Assembly: GCF_000350485.1 (NCBI RefSeq)
Contig: NZ_AORV01000038.1
Coordinates: 1-64,000 of the forward strand
DNA from: Ruminiclostridium cellobioparum subsp. termitidis CT1112
GTDB lineage: Bacteria; Bacillota; Clostridia; Acetivibrionales; DSM-1351
Direction of reading: 5' to 3'
DNA length: 64,000 bases
Part shown: positions 45,976-55,083 of the stretch, one piece after another
How positions within the stretch are numbered: the stretch's first letter is position 1
Layout: every line of letters begins with the position of its first letter
Made by a program: the position numbers and the translations under genes
Notes under the pieces: model-generated
Told to the model about the DNA's origin: nothing
The model's input: the letters and a program-made list of their open reading frames with translations, nothing else
Database searches by the model: none

Positions 45976-46215
45976 TTACTGCCATACCACTTTTATCAAA
46001 GCTGCCACTGTCTGCTCACTTTTGAGGCCGACAGACAGATGTTCACGATACTTTTCTATACTGCCGTATTGCTTTATTTGTTCCTCAAGTGCTTCCAGAG
46101 TACGGTCTAATATATTCTGCACATCATCATCACTAAATACTTCAAACGCATTCATCACATCGTTTATCAACTCGATAAGTCCGTTTAAATATGATATAAT
46201 ATGCAAAAGAAGCAC
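45976..46215 (-). CDS. Small helical protein, unknown
   Basis: 79 residues (IISYLNGLIELINDVMNAFEVF, then DVQNILDRTLEALEEQIKQYGS), predominantly helical and acidic. No family recognised, weak ribosome site. Divergent from the acyltransferase-like gene. Possibly real. Confidence 0.4.
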   Translation of the reverse strand: MLLLHIISYLNGLIELINDVMNAFEVFSDDDVQNILDRTLEALEEQIKQYGSIEKYREHLSVGLKSEQTVAALIKVVWQ

Positions 46216-46235
46216 TTCCTAAAGGGGGACTACAA

Positions 46236-47009
46236 ATAGCAAAGATTAATACAGAAACTTTTAAAATATTTGAAAATTTAGTTGCCAGAACTGATAATAC
46301 TTATGTGTTTAATGATGAAACCGCTGTTAAAGGCATCGGAGTGCTGTTAGAGGTCATTAAACATATGGGATTGGACCCAATGAAAACAGAGGACCTCAAA
46401 AAGGGGATGCTGTCTTTATTTAATATAGAAATTTTGAACATGCCTGACTTAGACAATAATCGTTTTATCTTTACTCCCAATCATGTTAGTGACCTTGATG
46501 CGCTGATATTGGGATTATTATATCCCAATATTAGAATTGTCTCCAAAAATGATTGGACGAACAATGAAAAATTAAGAAAATTTCTGGATATCCATTATGA
46601 TTTGTATGGACTGGACCGTACGTCTTTACCCAGTTTACGCAGTTTATTGAAAGATTCTATTAATTATTTTAATGATAGCGATGAAAACAAACATTATTTA
46701 GTATTTAGCCAAGGAACAATCTCTGACTTTAATAATAACAGTTTGGAGAGAATTTCCTCTATCGCTCAAATAATATCAAATAAAACCGGTGTCCCTATTG
46801 TTAATATGTTTATTGAGCAAGTATCACTTGATCATCCAACTCGGATTGTTTTCGATAATCCTATGAAATTATCCCCCAAAGATGATTTCCGCAAAATTTG
46901 GTTGGAAAGAGAAACAGCTATGCAAAAAAAATTAATTCCTCCGGCCAGATTACCTAAATTATCACATAAGCATGCAAATAATAATAAACCAGAAGACCCT
47001 TTCTTTTAG
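46236..47009 (+). CDS. PlsC-like acyltransferase
   Basis: 257 residues if it starts at the ATA at 46236, seven bases after AAAGGGGG; the first canonical start is GTG 46305 (234 residues) without a ribosome site. TPNHVSDLDALILG contains the H-x4-D motif of glycerolipid acyltransferases (PlsC), and YLVFSQGTISDFN corresponds to the EGTRS-type motif, altered (Q for E, I for R). VPIVNMFIEQVSL is the expected later strand. Substrate unknown; it may act on lipids or another alcohol. AT-rich like the islet. Confidence 0.65.
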   Translation: MAKINTETFKIFENLVARTDNTYVFNDETAVKGIGVLLEVIKHMGLDPMKTEDLKKGMLSLFNIEILNMPDLDNNRFIFTPNHVSDLDALILGLLYPNIRIVSKNDWTNNEKLRKFLDIHYDLYGLDRTSLPSLRSLLKDSINYFNDSDENKHYLVFSQGTISDFNNNSLERISSIAQIISNKTGVPIVNMFIEQVSLDHPTRIVFDNPMKLSPKDDFRKIWLERETAMQKKLIPPARLPKLSHKHANNNKPEDPFF

Positions 47010-47016
47010 GATTGAA

Positions 47017-47214
47017 TTAGTCAAGAAAAGCAGGCAAATTCCTGTTTATCTGAATGTGGCAATAAACTAAATCCACAATAGCACACTTTTCCTCATAAAA
47101 AAGACATGCCTTCTCCTTGGAGGGAGATATTTCTTTTGGCATTAGTGGTGATTTTGTATATTTGTGTTTAGGCTTATTGCAGTAAGTCCCTGATGCGAAG
47201 ACGAATTGCTTCAA
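47017..47214 (-). CDS. Short unknown frame
   Basis: 65 residues from a TTG that overlaps the stop of the upstream gene (47211-47214). Contains several Cys (GTYCNKPKH, EKACLFYEEKCAIV). No family recognised and no good ribosome site; may be a fragment. Confidence 0.25.
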   Translation of the reverse strand: MKQFVFASGTYCNKPKHKYTKSPLMPKEISPSKEKACLFYEEKCAIVDLVYCHIQINRNLPAFLD

Positions 47215-47603
47215 GCGGTAGTCCAGTATTGAAAATCAATATATTCCTCGTCTGTTTCAATGATATAACTTGAAGAGTTCCATGAATCGATTCGTCCATA
47301 TTTTACAATTGATCGGATTGGTGATCCAAGTGCAGTAAAGGCTATTTGATTGACTATCGGCAACCAATCTCTACGAAAGTCAAATTCAGTAACCAGCTTA
47401 TAACTGACAGTATCAGTATCTTTTGTCAGTCCTAAATATTCAGGTATCCAAATTGTTCTTAATATGTGTTCTCTTTCCTGCCTGTCCACAATGTCGCATG
47501 GAGTATTGTTCTCAGCCCACATGTCATAATTACAAATATCGTGAATCAACAGCAATGGAAACGCCTCACCGACAGAGGAAAACAGTTCAAATAATTCTTC
47601 CAT
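47211..47603 (-). CDS. Unknown 130-residue protein beside aadE
   Basis: Residues include LLLIHDICNYDMWAENNTPCDIVDRQERE and EFDFRRDWLPIVNQIAFT. No signal or membrane span, no motif I can name. ATG 47603. About 100 bp after the stop of the adenylyltransferase gene on the same strand. Possibly cargo of the islet. Confidence 0.5.
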   Translation of the reverse strand: MEELFELFSSVGEAFPLLLIHDICNYDMWAENNTPCDIVDRQEREHILRTIWIPEYLGLTKDTDTVSYKLVTEFDFRRDWLPIVNQIAFTALGSPIRSIVKYGRIDSWNSSSYIIETDEEYIDFQYWTTA

Positions 47604-47705
47604 AGCTTTTGCCCCTCAAAGCAATCAGTATTATACCGTTTAAACTCATTATACGCTAATACCCATTGCCCCAACAAATTTGATTTTGCAGAGCTCCCGT
47701 TATGC

Positions 47706-48515
47706 TTATAACATACCGCTTCTTACCTTGCTTATATAATCCATAATACTGTCTTCTTCGTATTTCCTGTAATCAAAATTAAAATATTTACTTACCGATA
47801 ATGCCACTGTGCTAAATAGTTCACAAGCTGTAAAAACAGAGGTCCAGAAATTATTATAATCGCTGTCAGAATATGTTTTGGCATATAACCCATAAAGTTC
47901 AGAGGGTAAGTATTTTTTGTAATACTTACCCATTTTGCCCGTCGAAACAGAAAAGTCAGTTAATGTGCCAATATACCAGTCAATCATTCTGTTCACCAAT
48001 TTTCTGACAATTAGATTATACATTTCCATTGCATATGGCAATTCATCGCGCGCTATTCCTTTTGCGACATTATTAAGGCACCACCAAAAATCATTGCAAT
48101 ATGCGGTATATTCACCTTGATTAGGCTTCCTTACGTGATAATCCTCATCCGTTGGAAGTGGTATTTCCGGAAGGAAATTATCTTTATCAAGCAATAATTT
48201 AGTCAATTTATCTTCGATAAAATGCTTCTCAGCTTCTGTTTTAATTTCAATCCTTAAATCAATTCGGGTTCCGTCCTCAAATAACATAAGCCACGTATAA
48301 TTACGCGATGAATCATATTGCCCTTCATATAATCCTGTTTTTATATCATTCCAGTCCGTTTCTTGGACGATAGCGATATCCCCGAAATTTTCAATCCAGT
48401 TTTTATTCGCTAAAAAAGATTCCGTTTCGGTTACAACAAAAACGATATCATAATCTTGATATTTATCTTTCCCTATATTAGGGTTAGTGCGTGAACCGTT
48501 CATATAAACAGCCAC
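47706..48515 (-). pseudogene. aadE: Aminoglycoside 6-adenylyltransferase (AadE-like), 5'-truncated
   Basis: 269 residues starting MAVYMNGSRTNPNIGKDKYQDYDIVFVV. The GSR..YDIVFVV block is the nucleotidyltransferase core, and LFEDGTRIDLRIE the second carboxylate pair. ANT(6) enzymes are about 285-300 residues and have 20 or so residues before the AVYMNGSRTNPN strand; here upstream codons are stops (about 48520-48530), so the start is lost. The rest is intact down to VRSGML. It may be inactive or start at the GTG. Sits at the right border of the islet. Confidence 0.7.
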
Positions 48516-48603
48516 CGCCTATTATAAATTTTCAGACATAGAAGAAGGTACGAAATACTGGACAGTCCAATAAAACTGTTCAATACTTCGTACCCTGTTC
48601 ATC

Positions 48604-48632
48604 TGGTCGGAGTGAGAGGACTTGACGTCTGC
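48604..48632 (-). repeat. Duplicated tRNA-Pro 3' end plus right copy of the islet repeat
   Basis: 48604-48625 is identical over 22 bases, CCA included, to the 3' end of the tRNA-Pro gene (48714-48735). 48613-48632 is also the right copy of the 42971-42990 repeat. Such duplicated tRNA 3' ends are the footprint of site-specific integration. A separate imperfect 19-bp inverted repeat (GGTACGAA.. / ..TTCGTACC) lies just outside, around 48545-48593. Confidence 0.75.
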
Positions 48633-48682
48633 TTTTCTTCACGCCTCGTGCCTTCCCAGGTTCAAGTCCTTTTCAGCATAGC

Positions 48683-48710
48683 AAAAAAGAGTATCTTTAG
48701 ATACTCTTTT
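48683..48710 (-). terminator. Terminator of tRNA-Pro
   Basis: AAAAGAGTATC / GATACTCTTTT with a four-base loop and a following TTTTTT on the minus strand, four bases after the CCA end. Confidence 0.85.
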
Positions 48711-48713
48711 ACT

Positions 48714-48789
48714 TGGTCGGAGTGAGAGGACTTGAACCTCCAGCATCTTGGTCCCAAACCAAGCGCGCTGCCAATTGCGCTACACCCCG
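48714..48789 (-). tRNA. tRNA-Pro (anticodon TGG)
   Basis: 76 nt with encoded CCA. Acceptor stem CGGGGTG / CACTCCG, D-arm, anticodon stem TTGGT..ACCAA around loop TTTGGGA (anticodon TGG), T-arm GAGGTTCAAGTCCTC. The C1-G72 pair and A73 fit bacterial proline tRNA. Confidence 0.95.
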
Positions 48790-49025
48790 TTATATTCTGC
48801 TTTTACTTTCGCAAGTGCAAAAGTATTGTACTATAGCCATGATATATAAGCAATATGTGAAATATACACATATTTGAATTTATCACCACGTTTCTTTAGC
48901 ATACTTATTTTTTCGTCTATTTATTATGTCCGATATAAATAGAGAAAACCAAGCTCTTATACCCCTTATTTGAAGTGTATTTAAGCACATTTTTCATATG
49001 TAATACAATTGAAATCTAATAAGAC

Positions 49026-49054
49026 TTGAACCGTCATACGACTTTTTCTATAAT
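49026..49054 (+). promoter_or_regulatory. sigma-A promoter of the ttcA-like gene
   Basis: TTGAAC (49026-49031), 17-base spacer, perfect TATAAT (49049-49054), about 50 bp before the gene. Bases 48790-49025 otherwise show no gene. Confidence 0.7.
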
Positions 49055-49107
49055 AAGGAATAATTAGACAATTAAATATTGTAAATGATTCTAAAGGAGT
49101 GGTGCTT

Positions 49108-49818
49108 ATACAAAGAATTCTTGGGCAGGTCAGAAGAGCTATCCAGGATTATGACATGATTGGTGACGGCGACAAAATTGCTATTGGTGTAAGCGGCGGA
49201 AAAGACAGTATGACACTGCTTACTACCCTGAAACAGCTGCAGCGGTTCTATCCTAAAAAATTTGAAATCGAAGCCATAAGCCTTACCATGGGAATAGGAA
49301 ATGCCGATTTCACACCGGTTGCCGAGTATTGCCGCCAAATAGGCGTTAACTATACTATTGAAGAAACCCAAATAGGAAAGATTATTTTTGAATACAGGCA
49401 GGAGAAGAATCCCTGCTCAATGTGTGCAAATCTCAGGAGAGGAGCTCTGCACAATGTCTCAAAAAAATTGGGCTGTAACAAGGTCGCACTCGGACACCAC
49501 AGGGATGACGCAATAGAAACCCTTTTACTCAGTACTTTTTTTGAAGGCAACCTACATACATTTTCTCCGGTTACATATCTGGACAGAAAAGAGCTGTATC
49601 TTATCCGGCCACTTATTTATACAGAAGAAAAACAAATAAAGACCGTTGCCAAATCAGGACAATTCCCAATAGTTAAAAGTCCCTGTCATATCGATGGAAA
49701 AACCAAGCGTCAGTACGTTAAAGACCTGATTTATCAGCTTCAAAAAGAAAACAGAGATATCAAAAGCAATCTATTTGGAGCAATAAAGCGTGCCGAAATC
49801 GACGGCTGGCATGAGTAG
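49108..49818 (+). CDS. ttcA: TtcA-family tRNA 2-thiolation ATPase
   Basis: About 237 residues. PP-loop GVSGGKDSMTLL, the CxxC pair NPCSMCANLRRG, then LGCNKVALGHHRDDAIETLLLS. Members add sulfur to cytidine-32 of tRNA (TtcA) or related positions, using an Fe-S cluster. The best ribosome site (AAAGGAG, 49093-49099) is eight bases from an ATA codon at 49108, giving (M)QRILGQVRRAIQDYD, which matches how family members normally begin; GTG codons at 49099 and 49102 overlap or touch the site. So an AUA start is likely. Confidence 0.85.
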   Translation: MQRILGQVRRAIQDYDMIGDGDKIAIGVSGGKDSMTLLTTLKQLQRFYPKKFEIEAISLTMGIGNADFTPVAEYCRQIGVNYTIEETQIGKIIFEYRQEKNPCSMCANLRRGALHNVSKKLGCNKVALGHHRDDAIETLLLSTFFEGNLHTFSPVTYLDRKELYLIRPLIYTEEKQIKTVAKSGQFPIVKSPCHIDGKTKRQYVKDLIYQLQKENRDIKSNLFGAIKRAEIDGWHE

Positions 49819-49983
49819 CTCTTCAAGTTTATTAATATTCATATATTTATAAGGGAGAAACAAGCTAGTGGTTTGTAAAAATCTAAAAACTTATATTGTC
49901 CGGGGAAATTTAACCGCCGGCAATATATGGATTTAAGCGCTGCAGGCCGCTAAGGTAAAAGTAATAAAGAAATGGAGATCACA

Positions 49984-52833
49984 ATGCTTAAATACATAAG
50001 AAGAAGCCTGGCATTGATATTGATGTCGGCATTATTAATCGTTTCACTCAGTACCGGTGTTATAGCCGCACCTCTGGTAATCAACCAGACAGTGGAAAAA
50101 CAGAATATAACCTCCGGAGTTGTTCTGGAACAGTACAACCGTTTTACCACCAGCGGCTGGATACGCACAGACGTGCTCAGAGTTGATCTGTCAAATGAAA
50201 ACGTCAAGGTGGACAGCCTGATAAATCCAGCCGGAATTAAAAAAACCTCCACAGTCAATAATCTTGCAAAAAGCAACGGAGCATTGGCAGCTGTAAATGC
50301 ATGCTTTTTTGACACCTCTACCGGCACTCCTTTTGGACCGGTTGCCGGAAACGGAGAGTTTGCAATGGCAAATGCCGGAGATAATTCCGATTATATAGCT
50401 ACATTTGCCATCGATAAGCTGAACAGGACATTTTACCAATACTGGAAAACAGAAATCGAGCTTATAACACCCAACGAATCACGTAAAAATGTGGCTGCTT
50501 ATAACAATTACAACGGATATTACAATTATAATATGTACATAGTTGATTCCAAGTGGGGCAGTACTACCCCCGGAGTTTCAAAAAAATATCCCGTATGGAC
50601 CGAAATGGTTGTTGAGGATGGTGTTGTAAAGGAATTCAGTGAAAACAAACCCGGAATTCCCATTCCCAAAAACGGATATGTTGTAATGGCTACCATGGGA
50701 AATGAGAAATTCCTTACAGATAATTTCAAAGTAGGCGATCCGGTCTCTTATGAGATAAAGCTCAATGTGGACAACAGTCAGATGCAGATGGCCCTTACCG
50801 GCGGTTCCATGCTGGTTCAGGGCGGCAAGGTCGCACCTTACTTTACCCACTCTGCTGCCGGAGAATCCAGGCAGCCAAGAACCGCCGTAGGAACCACAGA
50901 GGACGGTAAGACTCTCCTGATCGTAACAGTGGACGGCAGGCAAAAGAATGACAGCATCGGCATGACCCAGGCCGAACTGGCCGAATATATGAAAGAATTG
51001 GGCTGCGCCAACGCAATAAATTTTGACGGCGGCAGTTCAACTACCATGGTGGCCAGGCAGGAAGGCGATACTGATATCACAACCGTAAATACCCCTTCGG
51101 AAGGTTTGAGAGGTGTATCGGCATCCCTTGGAGTATTTTCAATAGGACCGCAGGGTCCGGTTGATTCCCTGCTGGTCAGTGCCTATGAGGATTATGCTTT
51201 TGTTAACACAGCAAGGGCATTTACTGTCAAGGGTGTTGACAAATACCTTAATCCGGTTGCCATTGACAGCAAGGACATTGAGTGGTCTGTAACAGGAGTC
51301 AAGGGTACTTTCGCAGATAATGTCTTTACTCCCACAACGGCAGGTCAGGCTGTAATAACCGCCAAAATAGGAGATTCGGTAATAGGTACCTGCCCTCTGA
51401 CAGTATTGAGTGCTCCTGTAAAATTGGAATTGAATTTGGACGTATTAAATACCTCTCCCGGAAAAGCTACGACCTTTGCTGTAAAGGGTTTGGATAAAAA
51501 TGGCTTCAGTGCAAGCATACACCCTTCAAATGTGAAATGGGGCGTTCTTAACAAGGTTGGAACTGTCGAATCCAATGTATTTACTGCGGGTAAGTCGGGA
51601 ACAGGCTATGTGTCGGCCTCTTTTGCCGGAGTTTCGGTTTTCTGTCCGGTATCCATCAGCCAGCCCGGCATTAAAAAGGTTATAGAAGATTTTAACAGCA
51701 GTACCGCTTTAAGCGTTGATCTGTCGGCCAAGACCGTAACAGCAAAGTATGATCCTGCGACAAACGCATACAAGTCGGGTCCCTATTCTGGAAAATTGAC
51801 CTATGACTTCACAAAGGGTCTTCAGGAGAACCGTGCTGCATACATCAACCTTCCGGGCGGTGGAAAAACTCTGGACAGTACCGCAACCAAGCTGGGAATG
51901 TGGGTCTACAGCTCAAATAACAAGCCTTTGTGGATCGGTGCTATTATAAATGATAAAAAAGGTACTCCCCACTATAAGTACTTTACAAAGGACGTAAACT
52001 GGACCGGATGGAAATATCTCGAAATCTCGCTTGATGATATCAGCGGTCCGGCAAAAATAACAAAGGTTTATGCAATTCAAACAACCAAGAAAAAGTCCTC
52101 AGGTACTTTGTATTTTGATGATCTTACCATGGTATACTCCGGTTATCCCGAGGTTGCGCCATCAAAATCGGCTGTGACCACAGTTCCAAAGGATGACACA
52201 TATAAGGACCGCACCGTATCAGGCGCCGATTCCTTAAGTTTTTCAGTCTTTGGACAGTCGGTTGGTTATGACAAGAATAAAGACAAGACACAGACGAGTA
52301 TGCTGAATTCCCTGGCTGCTAAAATAAACAAGGAAATGCAGGCCTCTGTGGTCGTTGGCAGCTATGACAATCTATGGCCTTCTCTTAAAGTTCCTTCGCT
52401 CTCTACCACGGCAAGTTACAAAGCTATGGACAAGAACGGCAGCAGGCTCATACAGCTCAATACTACAAAAGGCGGCTTACGTGCTACCGACTATAACGAG
52501 TGGTTCTGGTTCAAAAACCAGCTCAGTTCCTTTACCGGTAATAATCTGTTTATATTCCTGTCCCAGAATCCTTCCAGTTTTAATGATACCAAGGAAGGCC
52601 AGGTTCTAAATGACATGCTGGCAGATTATAAAAAGCAAAATCCCGGCAAAAATGTCTGGGTATTTTACAAGGGCTCCTCTAACTCCAGCTACATGGACAA
52701 GGGAGTAAAGTATATTACTACGGCAGGTTTCGACGCAGCCGACTTCAGTGACAAAAATAAAGCGGCCGCAAAATATGTCTCTGTTAAAGTAAAAGGCGAT
52801 ACCATTACATATCAATTTAAAGCATTAAATTAA
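49984..52833 (+). CDS. Secreted multidomain protein with NAGPA (phosphodiester glycosidase) domain
   Basis: 949 residues from ATG 49984 (GGAGATCACA ahead). Signal peptide LKYIRRSLALILMSALLIVSL. Residues ~60-385 are a NAGPA/DUF2233-type domain (AVNACFFDTSTGTPFGPV; GNEKFLTDNFKVGD; INFDGGSSTTMV), found in phosphodiester glycosidases and exopolysaccharide proteins. Residues ~390-560 hold two Ig-like units (VKGVDKYLNPVAI, VKGLDKNGFSAS). Residues ~565-735 look like a carbohydrate-binding jelly roll (DLSAKTVTAKYDPATNAY, GTLYFDDLTMVYSGYP). The last ~200 residues are a calcineurin-like-fold segment (NSLAAKINKEMQASVVVGSYD, FLSQNPSSFND) without obvious metal residues. Likely envelope or biofilm glycan enzyme. 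Confidence 0.8.
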   Translation: MLKYIRRSLALILMSALLIVSLSTGVIAAPLVINQTVEKQNITSGVVLEQYNRFTTSGWIRTDVLRVDLSNENVKVDSLINPAGIKKTSTVNNLAKSNGALAAVNACFFDTSTGTPFGPVAGNGEFAMANAGDNSDYIATFAIDKLNRTFYQYWKTEIELITPNESRKNVAAYNNYNGYYNYNMYIVDSKWGSTTPGVSKKYPVWTEMVVEDGVVKEFSENKPGIPIPKNGYVVMATMGNEKFLTDNFKVGDPVSYEIKLNVDNSQMQMALTGGSMLVQGGKVAPYFTHSAAGESRQPRTAVGTTEDGKTLLIVTVDGRQKNDSIGMTQAELAEYMKELGCANAINFDGGSSTTMVARQEGDTDITTVNTPSEGLRGVSASLGVFSIGPQGPVDSLLVSAYEDYAFVNTARAFTVKGVDKYLNPVAIDSKDIEWSVTGVKGTFADNVFTPTTAGQAVITAKIGDSVIGTCPLTVLSAPVKLELNLDVLNTSPGKATTFAVKGLDKNGFSASIHPSNVKWGVLNKVGTVESNVFTAGKSGTGYVSASFAGVSVFCPVSISQPGIKKVIEDFNSSTALSVDLSAKTVTAKYDPATNAYKSGPYSGKLTYDFTKGLQENRAAYINLPGGGKTLDSTATKLGMWVYSSNNKPLWIGAIINDKKGTPHYKYFTKDVNWTGWKYLEISLDDISGPAKITKVYAIQTTKKKSSGTLYFDDLTMVYSGYPEVAPSKSAVTTVPKDDTYKDRTVSGADSLSFSVFGQSVGYDKNKDKTQTSMLNSLAAKINKEMQASVVVGSYDNLWPSLKVPSLSTTASYKAMDKNGSRLIQLNTTKGGLRATDYNEWFWFKNQLSSFTGNNLFIFLSQNPSSFNDTKEGQVLNDMLADYKKQNPGKNVWVFYKGSSNSSYMDKGVKYITTAGFDAADFSDKNKAAAKYVSVKVKGDTITYQFKALN

Positions 52834-52878
52834 TGAGTTACCAGTGATATAAAAAATTACACAGTAACCCAAATCAAA

Positions 52879-52928
52879 ATAAAGCTGCCACGAAAATATG
52901 TTAAAACGTAATTTCGCGGCAGCTTTTT
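52879..52928. terminator. Bidirectional terminator between NAGPA gene and galU
   Basis: AAAGCTGCC..CGAAA pairs with TTTCG..GGCAGCTTT, with A/T tracts on both sides. The two genes converge here. Confidence 0.85.
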
Positions 52929-52953
52929 AATTTCGGTAAACGGTATTCAATTT

Positions 52954-53826
52954 TTACGGCAATCTTTCTACTCTATCCTTCAGGAAGGCTGTGAAATCCT
53001 CACTCAGCTCCTCCCTCTTCAGTGCAAATTCCACTGTGGCCTTAAGAAAGCCTATTCTGTCTCCAACATCAAATCTGTCTCCTTCAAAATCGAAAGCATA
53101 CATGGCCTCGCTTTCCATGAGCTGCTGAAGCGCATCGGTGAGCCATATCTCTCCGCCCTTGCCGGGAGTGGCCTTTTCGAGGAATTCAAATATCCTGGGA
53201 GAAATAATATATCTTCCCAGCATTGCAATATTTGACGGCGACTGATCAACCTCGGGCTTTTCAACCAGTCCCTTGACCTTGTAGACTCTTTCATCAATCT
53301 GGCTCCCTGCTATTATTCCATATTTGGACACATCGGGAAGGGGTACTTTCTGGACTCCGAGAATTGTTGTCCTATACTCGTTGTAAACATTCATCAGCTG
53401 CTTTATACATGGCGTTTTGGAATCAACTATATCATCGCCCAGCAGGACTGCAAAGGGCTCATCTCCTATAAAGGACTTGGCGCAGTAAATAGCATGTCCC
53501 AGGCCTTTGGCCTCCTTCTGCCTGATATAGTGAATATTCGCAATGCCCGATATCTCTTCGACGCAGCTTAAAAGCTCATGCTTGCCTTTCCTGCGGAGTT
53601 CCTCCTCCAATTCATAGGACTTGTCAAAGTGGTCCTCAATGGCTCTCTTATTTCTGCCTGAGATAATAAGTATATCCTCAATTCCCGCAGCAGCGGCTTC
53701 TTCAACTATGTATTGTATTGTAGGCTTATCCACAATAGGAATCATTTCTTTAGGTGTGGCTTTTGTAGCAGGTAAAAACCTTGTTCCAAGACCTGCCGCC
53801 GGAATAATCGCTTTTCTTACCTTCAT
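52954..53826 (-). CDS. galU: UTP-glucose-1-phosphate uridylyltransferase
   Basis: 290 residues. AAGLGTRFLPATKATPKEMIPI (nucleotide loop), IVEEAAAAGIEDILIISGRNKRAIEDHFD, LLGDDIVDS and VEKPEVDQSPSNIAMLGRYI are GalU signatures. Makes UDP-glucose for glycolipids, wall polymers and exopolysaccharide. GGAGGAGTT before the ATG. Alone in its transcription unit. Confidence 0.96.
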   Translation of the reverse strand: MKVRKAIIPAAGLGTRFLPATKATPKEMIPIVDKPTIQYIVEEAAAAGIEDILIISGRNKRAIEDHFDKSYELEEELRRKGKHELLSCVEEISGIANIHYIRQKEAKGLGHAIYCAKSFIGDEPFAVLLGDDIVDSKTPCIKQLMNVYNEYRTTILGVQKVPLPDVSKYGIIAGSQIDERVYKVKGLVEKPEVDQSPSNIAMLGRYIISPRIFEFLEKATPGKGGEIWLTDALQQLMESEAMYAFDFEGDRFDVGDRIGFLKATVEFALKREELSEDFTAFLKDRVERLP

Positions 53827-54023
53827 AACTCCTCCAGATTACTTTATTTATATTTGCTTATATATTTCCAATTTTAACACATTTATATTTTATCTAACAG
53901 ACATATGCAAATTATTACCCTAAAATATAAAAAATTGTGAGTATATAGTTCTTGACGCTTTTTTACTACCAGTGTTATAATTTTATCAATGATATTATAG
54001 TATGATTAAATTTAATATTGCGT

Positions 54024-54144
54024 ATCTTCAGGGCAGGGTGAAATTCCCTACCGGCGGTAATATGCAGTTGAATGCATTAGCCCGCGAGCGAAAGCAGACA
54101 TGGTGAGATCCCGTGGCCGACAGTACAGTCTGGATGGAAGAAGA
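54024..54144 (+). promoter_or_regulatory. FMN riboswitch (RFN element)
   Basis: Contains the conserved blocks in order: TTCAGGGCAGGGTGAAATTCC, CTACCGGCGGTAAT, the variable stem, AGCCCGCGAGCG, GGTGAGATCCCGTGGCCGACAG and GTCTGGATGGAAGAAG. Binds flavin mononucleotide and turns off downstream genes. Located 160 bp before ribU. Confidence 0.96.
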
Positions 54145-54166
54145 ATTGGCGTTTAAAATGCTTTTT

Positions 54167-54201
54167 GGGCTCTGTGGATTATTTTATTCACAGGGCTTTT
54201 T
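54167..54201 (+). terminator. Expression-platform terminator of the FMN riboswitch
   Basis: GGGCTCTGTG / CACAGGGC stem followed by TTTTTATATTATTT. Lies just after the aptamer, so FMN binding should favour this stem and stop transcription before ribU. Confidence 0.8.
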
Positions 54202-54302
54202 ATATTATTTATATTATAAGTAAAAAATGAAGTTGGAGGCGTACCTGAAATCTTCCTTTCAATTCTGTAAGAACGCAAATAAACCTGGGGGGTATTTTTT
54301 GT

Positions 54303-54854
54303 ATGAACAGCAGTAAAATTAAACAACTGACAACAATGGGAATTTTAATAGCCATTTCCATAATACTGATTATCTCACCGCTGAGATTCCCTTTCCCGGC
54401 GGCACCGTTTTTGGAGTATGATGCCGGAGATATACCGATCCTTATGGGAGGCTTCATATTTGGACCTCTGGCCGGTATACTTCTGAGTGTCGTTACCTCG
54501 ATTGTCCAGGCTGTGACCGTAAGCAGCGGCAGTGGCTGGATTGGCTGCGTTATGCACATTTTCGCCGCTTCTGCCCTGGTTGGGATTTCCTCGGCGATTT
54601 ACTCAAAAAACAGGAACATAAAGAGATTGATAATAGGTCTGTTCTGTGGAACTCTGGCTATGACAGCTGTGATGATTCCGCTGAATCTGATCTTTTATCC
54701 GCTTTTTGCAGGCACACCGGTTGATGCGGTCATTTCAATGATTGTCCCGATACTGTTGCCCTTTAACTTAATGAAAGCCGGAATTAACTCTGTCATTTTC
54801 CTTCTAATTTTTAAATCGGCAGGCAGCCTTCTGCTCCGAATAGTACAAAAGTAG
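54303..54854 (+). CDS. ribU: Riboflavin ECF transporter S-component
   Basis: 183 residues with six membrane spans. RFPFPAAPFLEYDAGDIPILMGGFIFGPLAG is the family hallmark for flavin binding and ECF coupling. Imports riboflavin with the shared EcfAA'T energising module (not in this window). Control by the FMN riboswitch upstream confirms the substrate class. Start ATG 54303 after GGGGGG. Confidence 0.95.
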   Translation: MNSSKIKQLTTMGILIAISIILIISPLRFPFPAAPFLEYDAGDIPILMGGFIFGPLAGILLSVVTSIVQAVTVSSGSGWIGCVMHIFAASALVGISSAIYSKNRNIKRLIIGLFCGTLAMTAVMIPLNLIFYPLFAGTPVDAVISMIVPILLPFNLMKAGINSVIFLLIFKSAGSLLLRIVQK

Positions 54855-55083
54855 GGAAATTTTTAAAAACCTCTTGTATTTTATTACTATTATGCATAAT
54901 ATTGTGATAGTTATTTAGTAAAAATAGAAATTATATATTTACATTAAATACTTTAGCACGTATTATAATATATAATATCAATTATTTTTAAGTGACTGGT
55001 CGTGCTGGCCTTATCACAAGGGGACTTTTGACCCGATTATCTAATAATATGCTATAGTTAATAATTGCGGGGTGATATTGTTT
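54855..55083. other. AT-rich intergenic stretch
   Basis: No gene visible. A very AT-rich region around 54880-54990 precedes the zinc-ribbon gene; no confident promoter. Confidence 0.3.
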
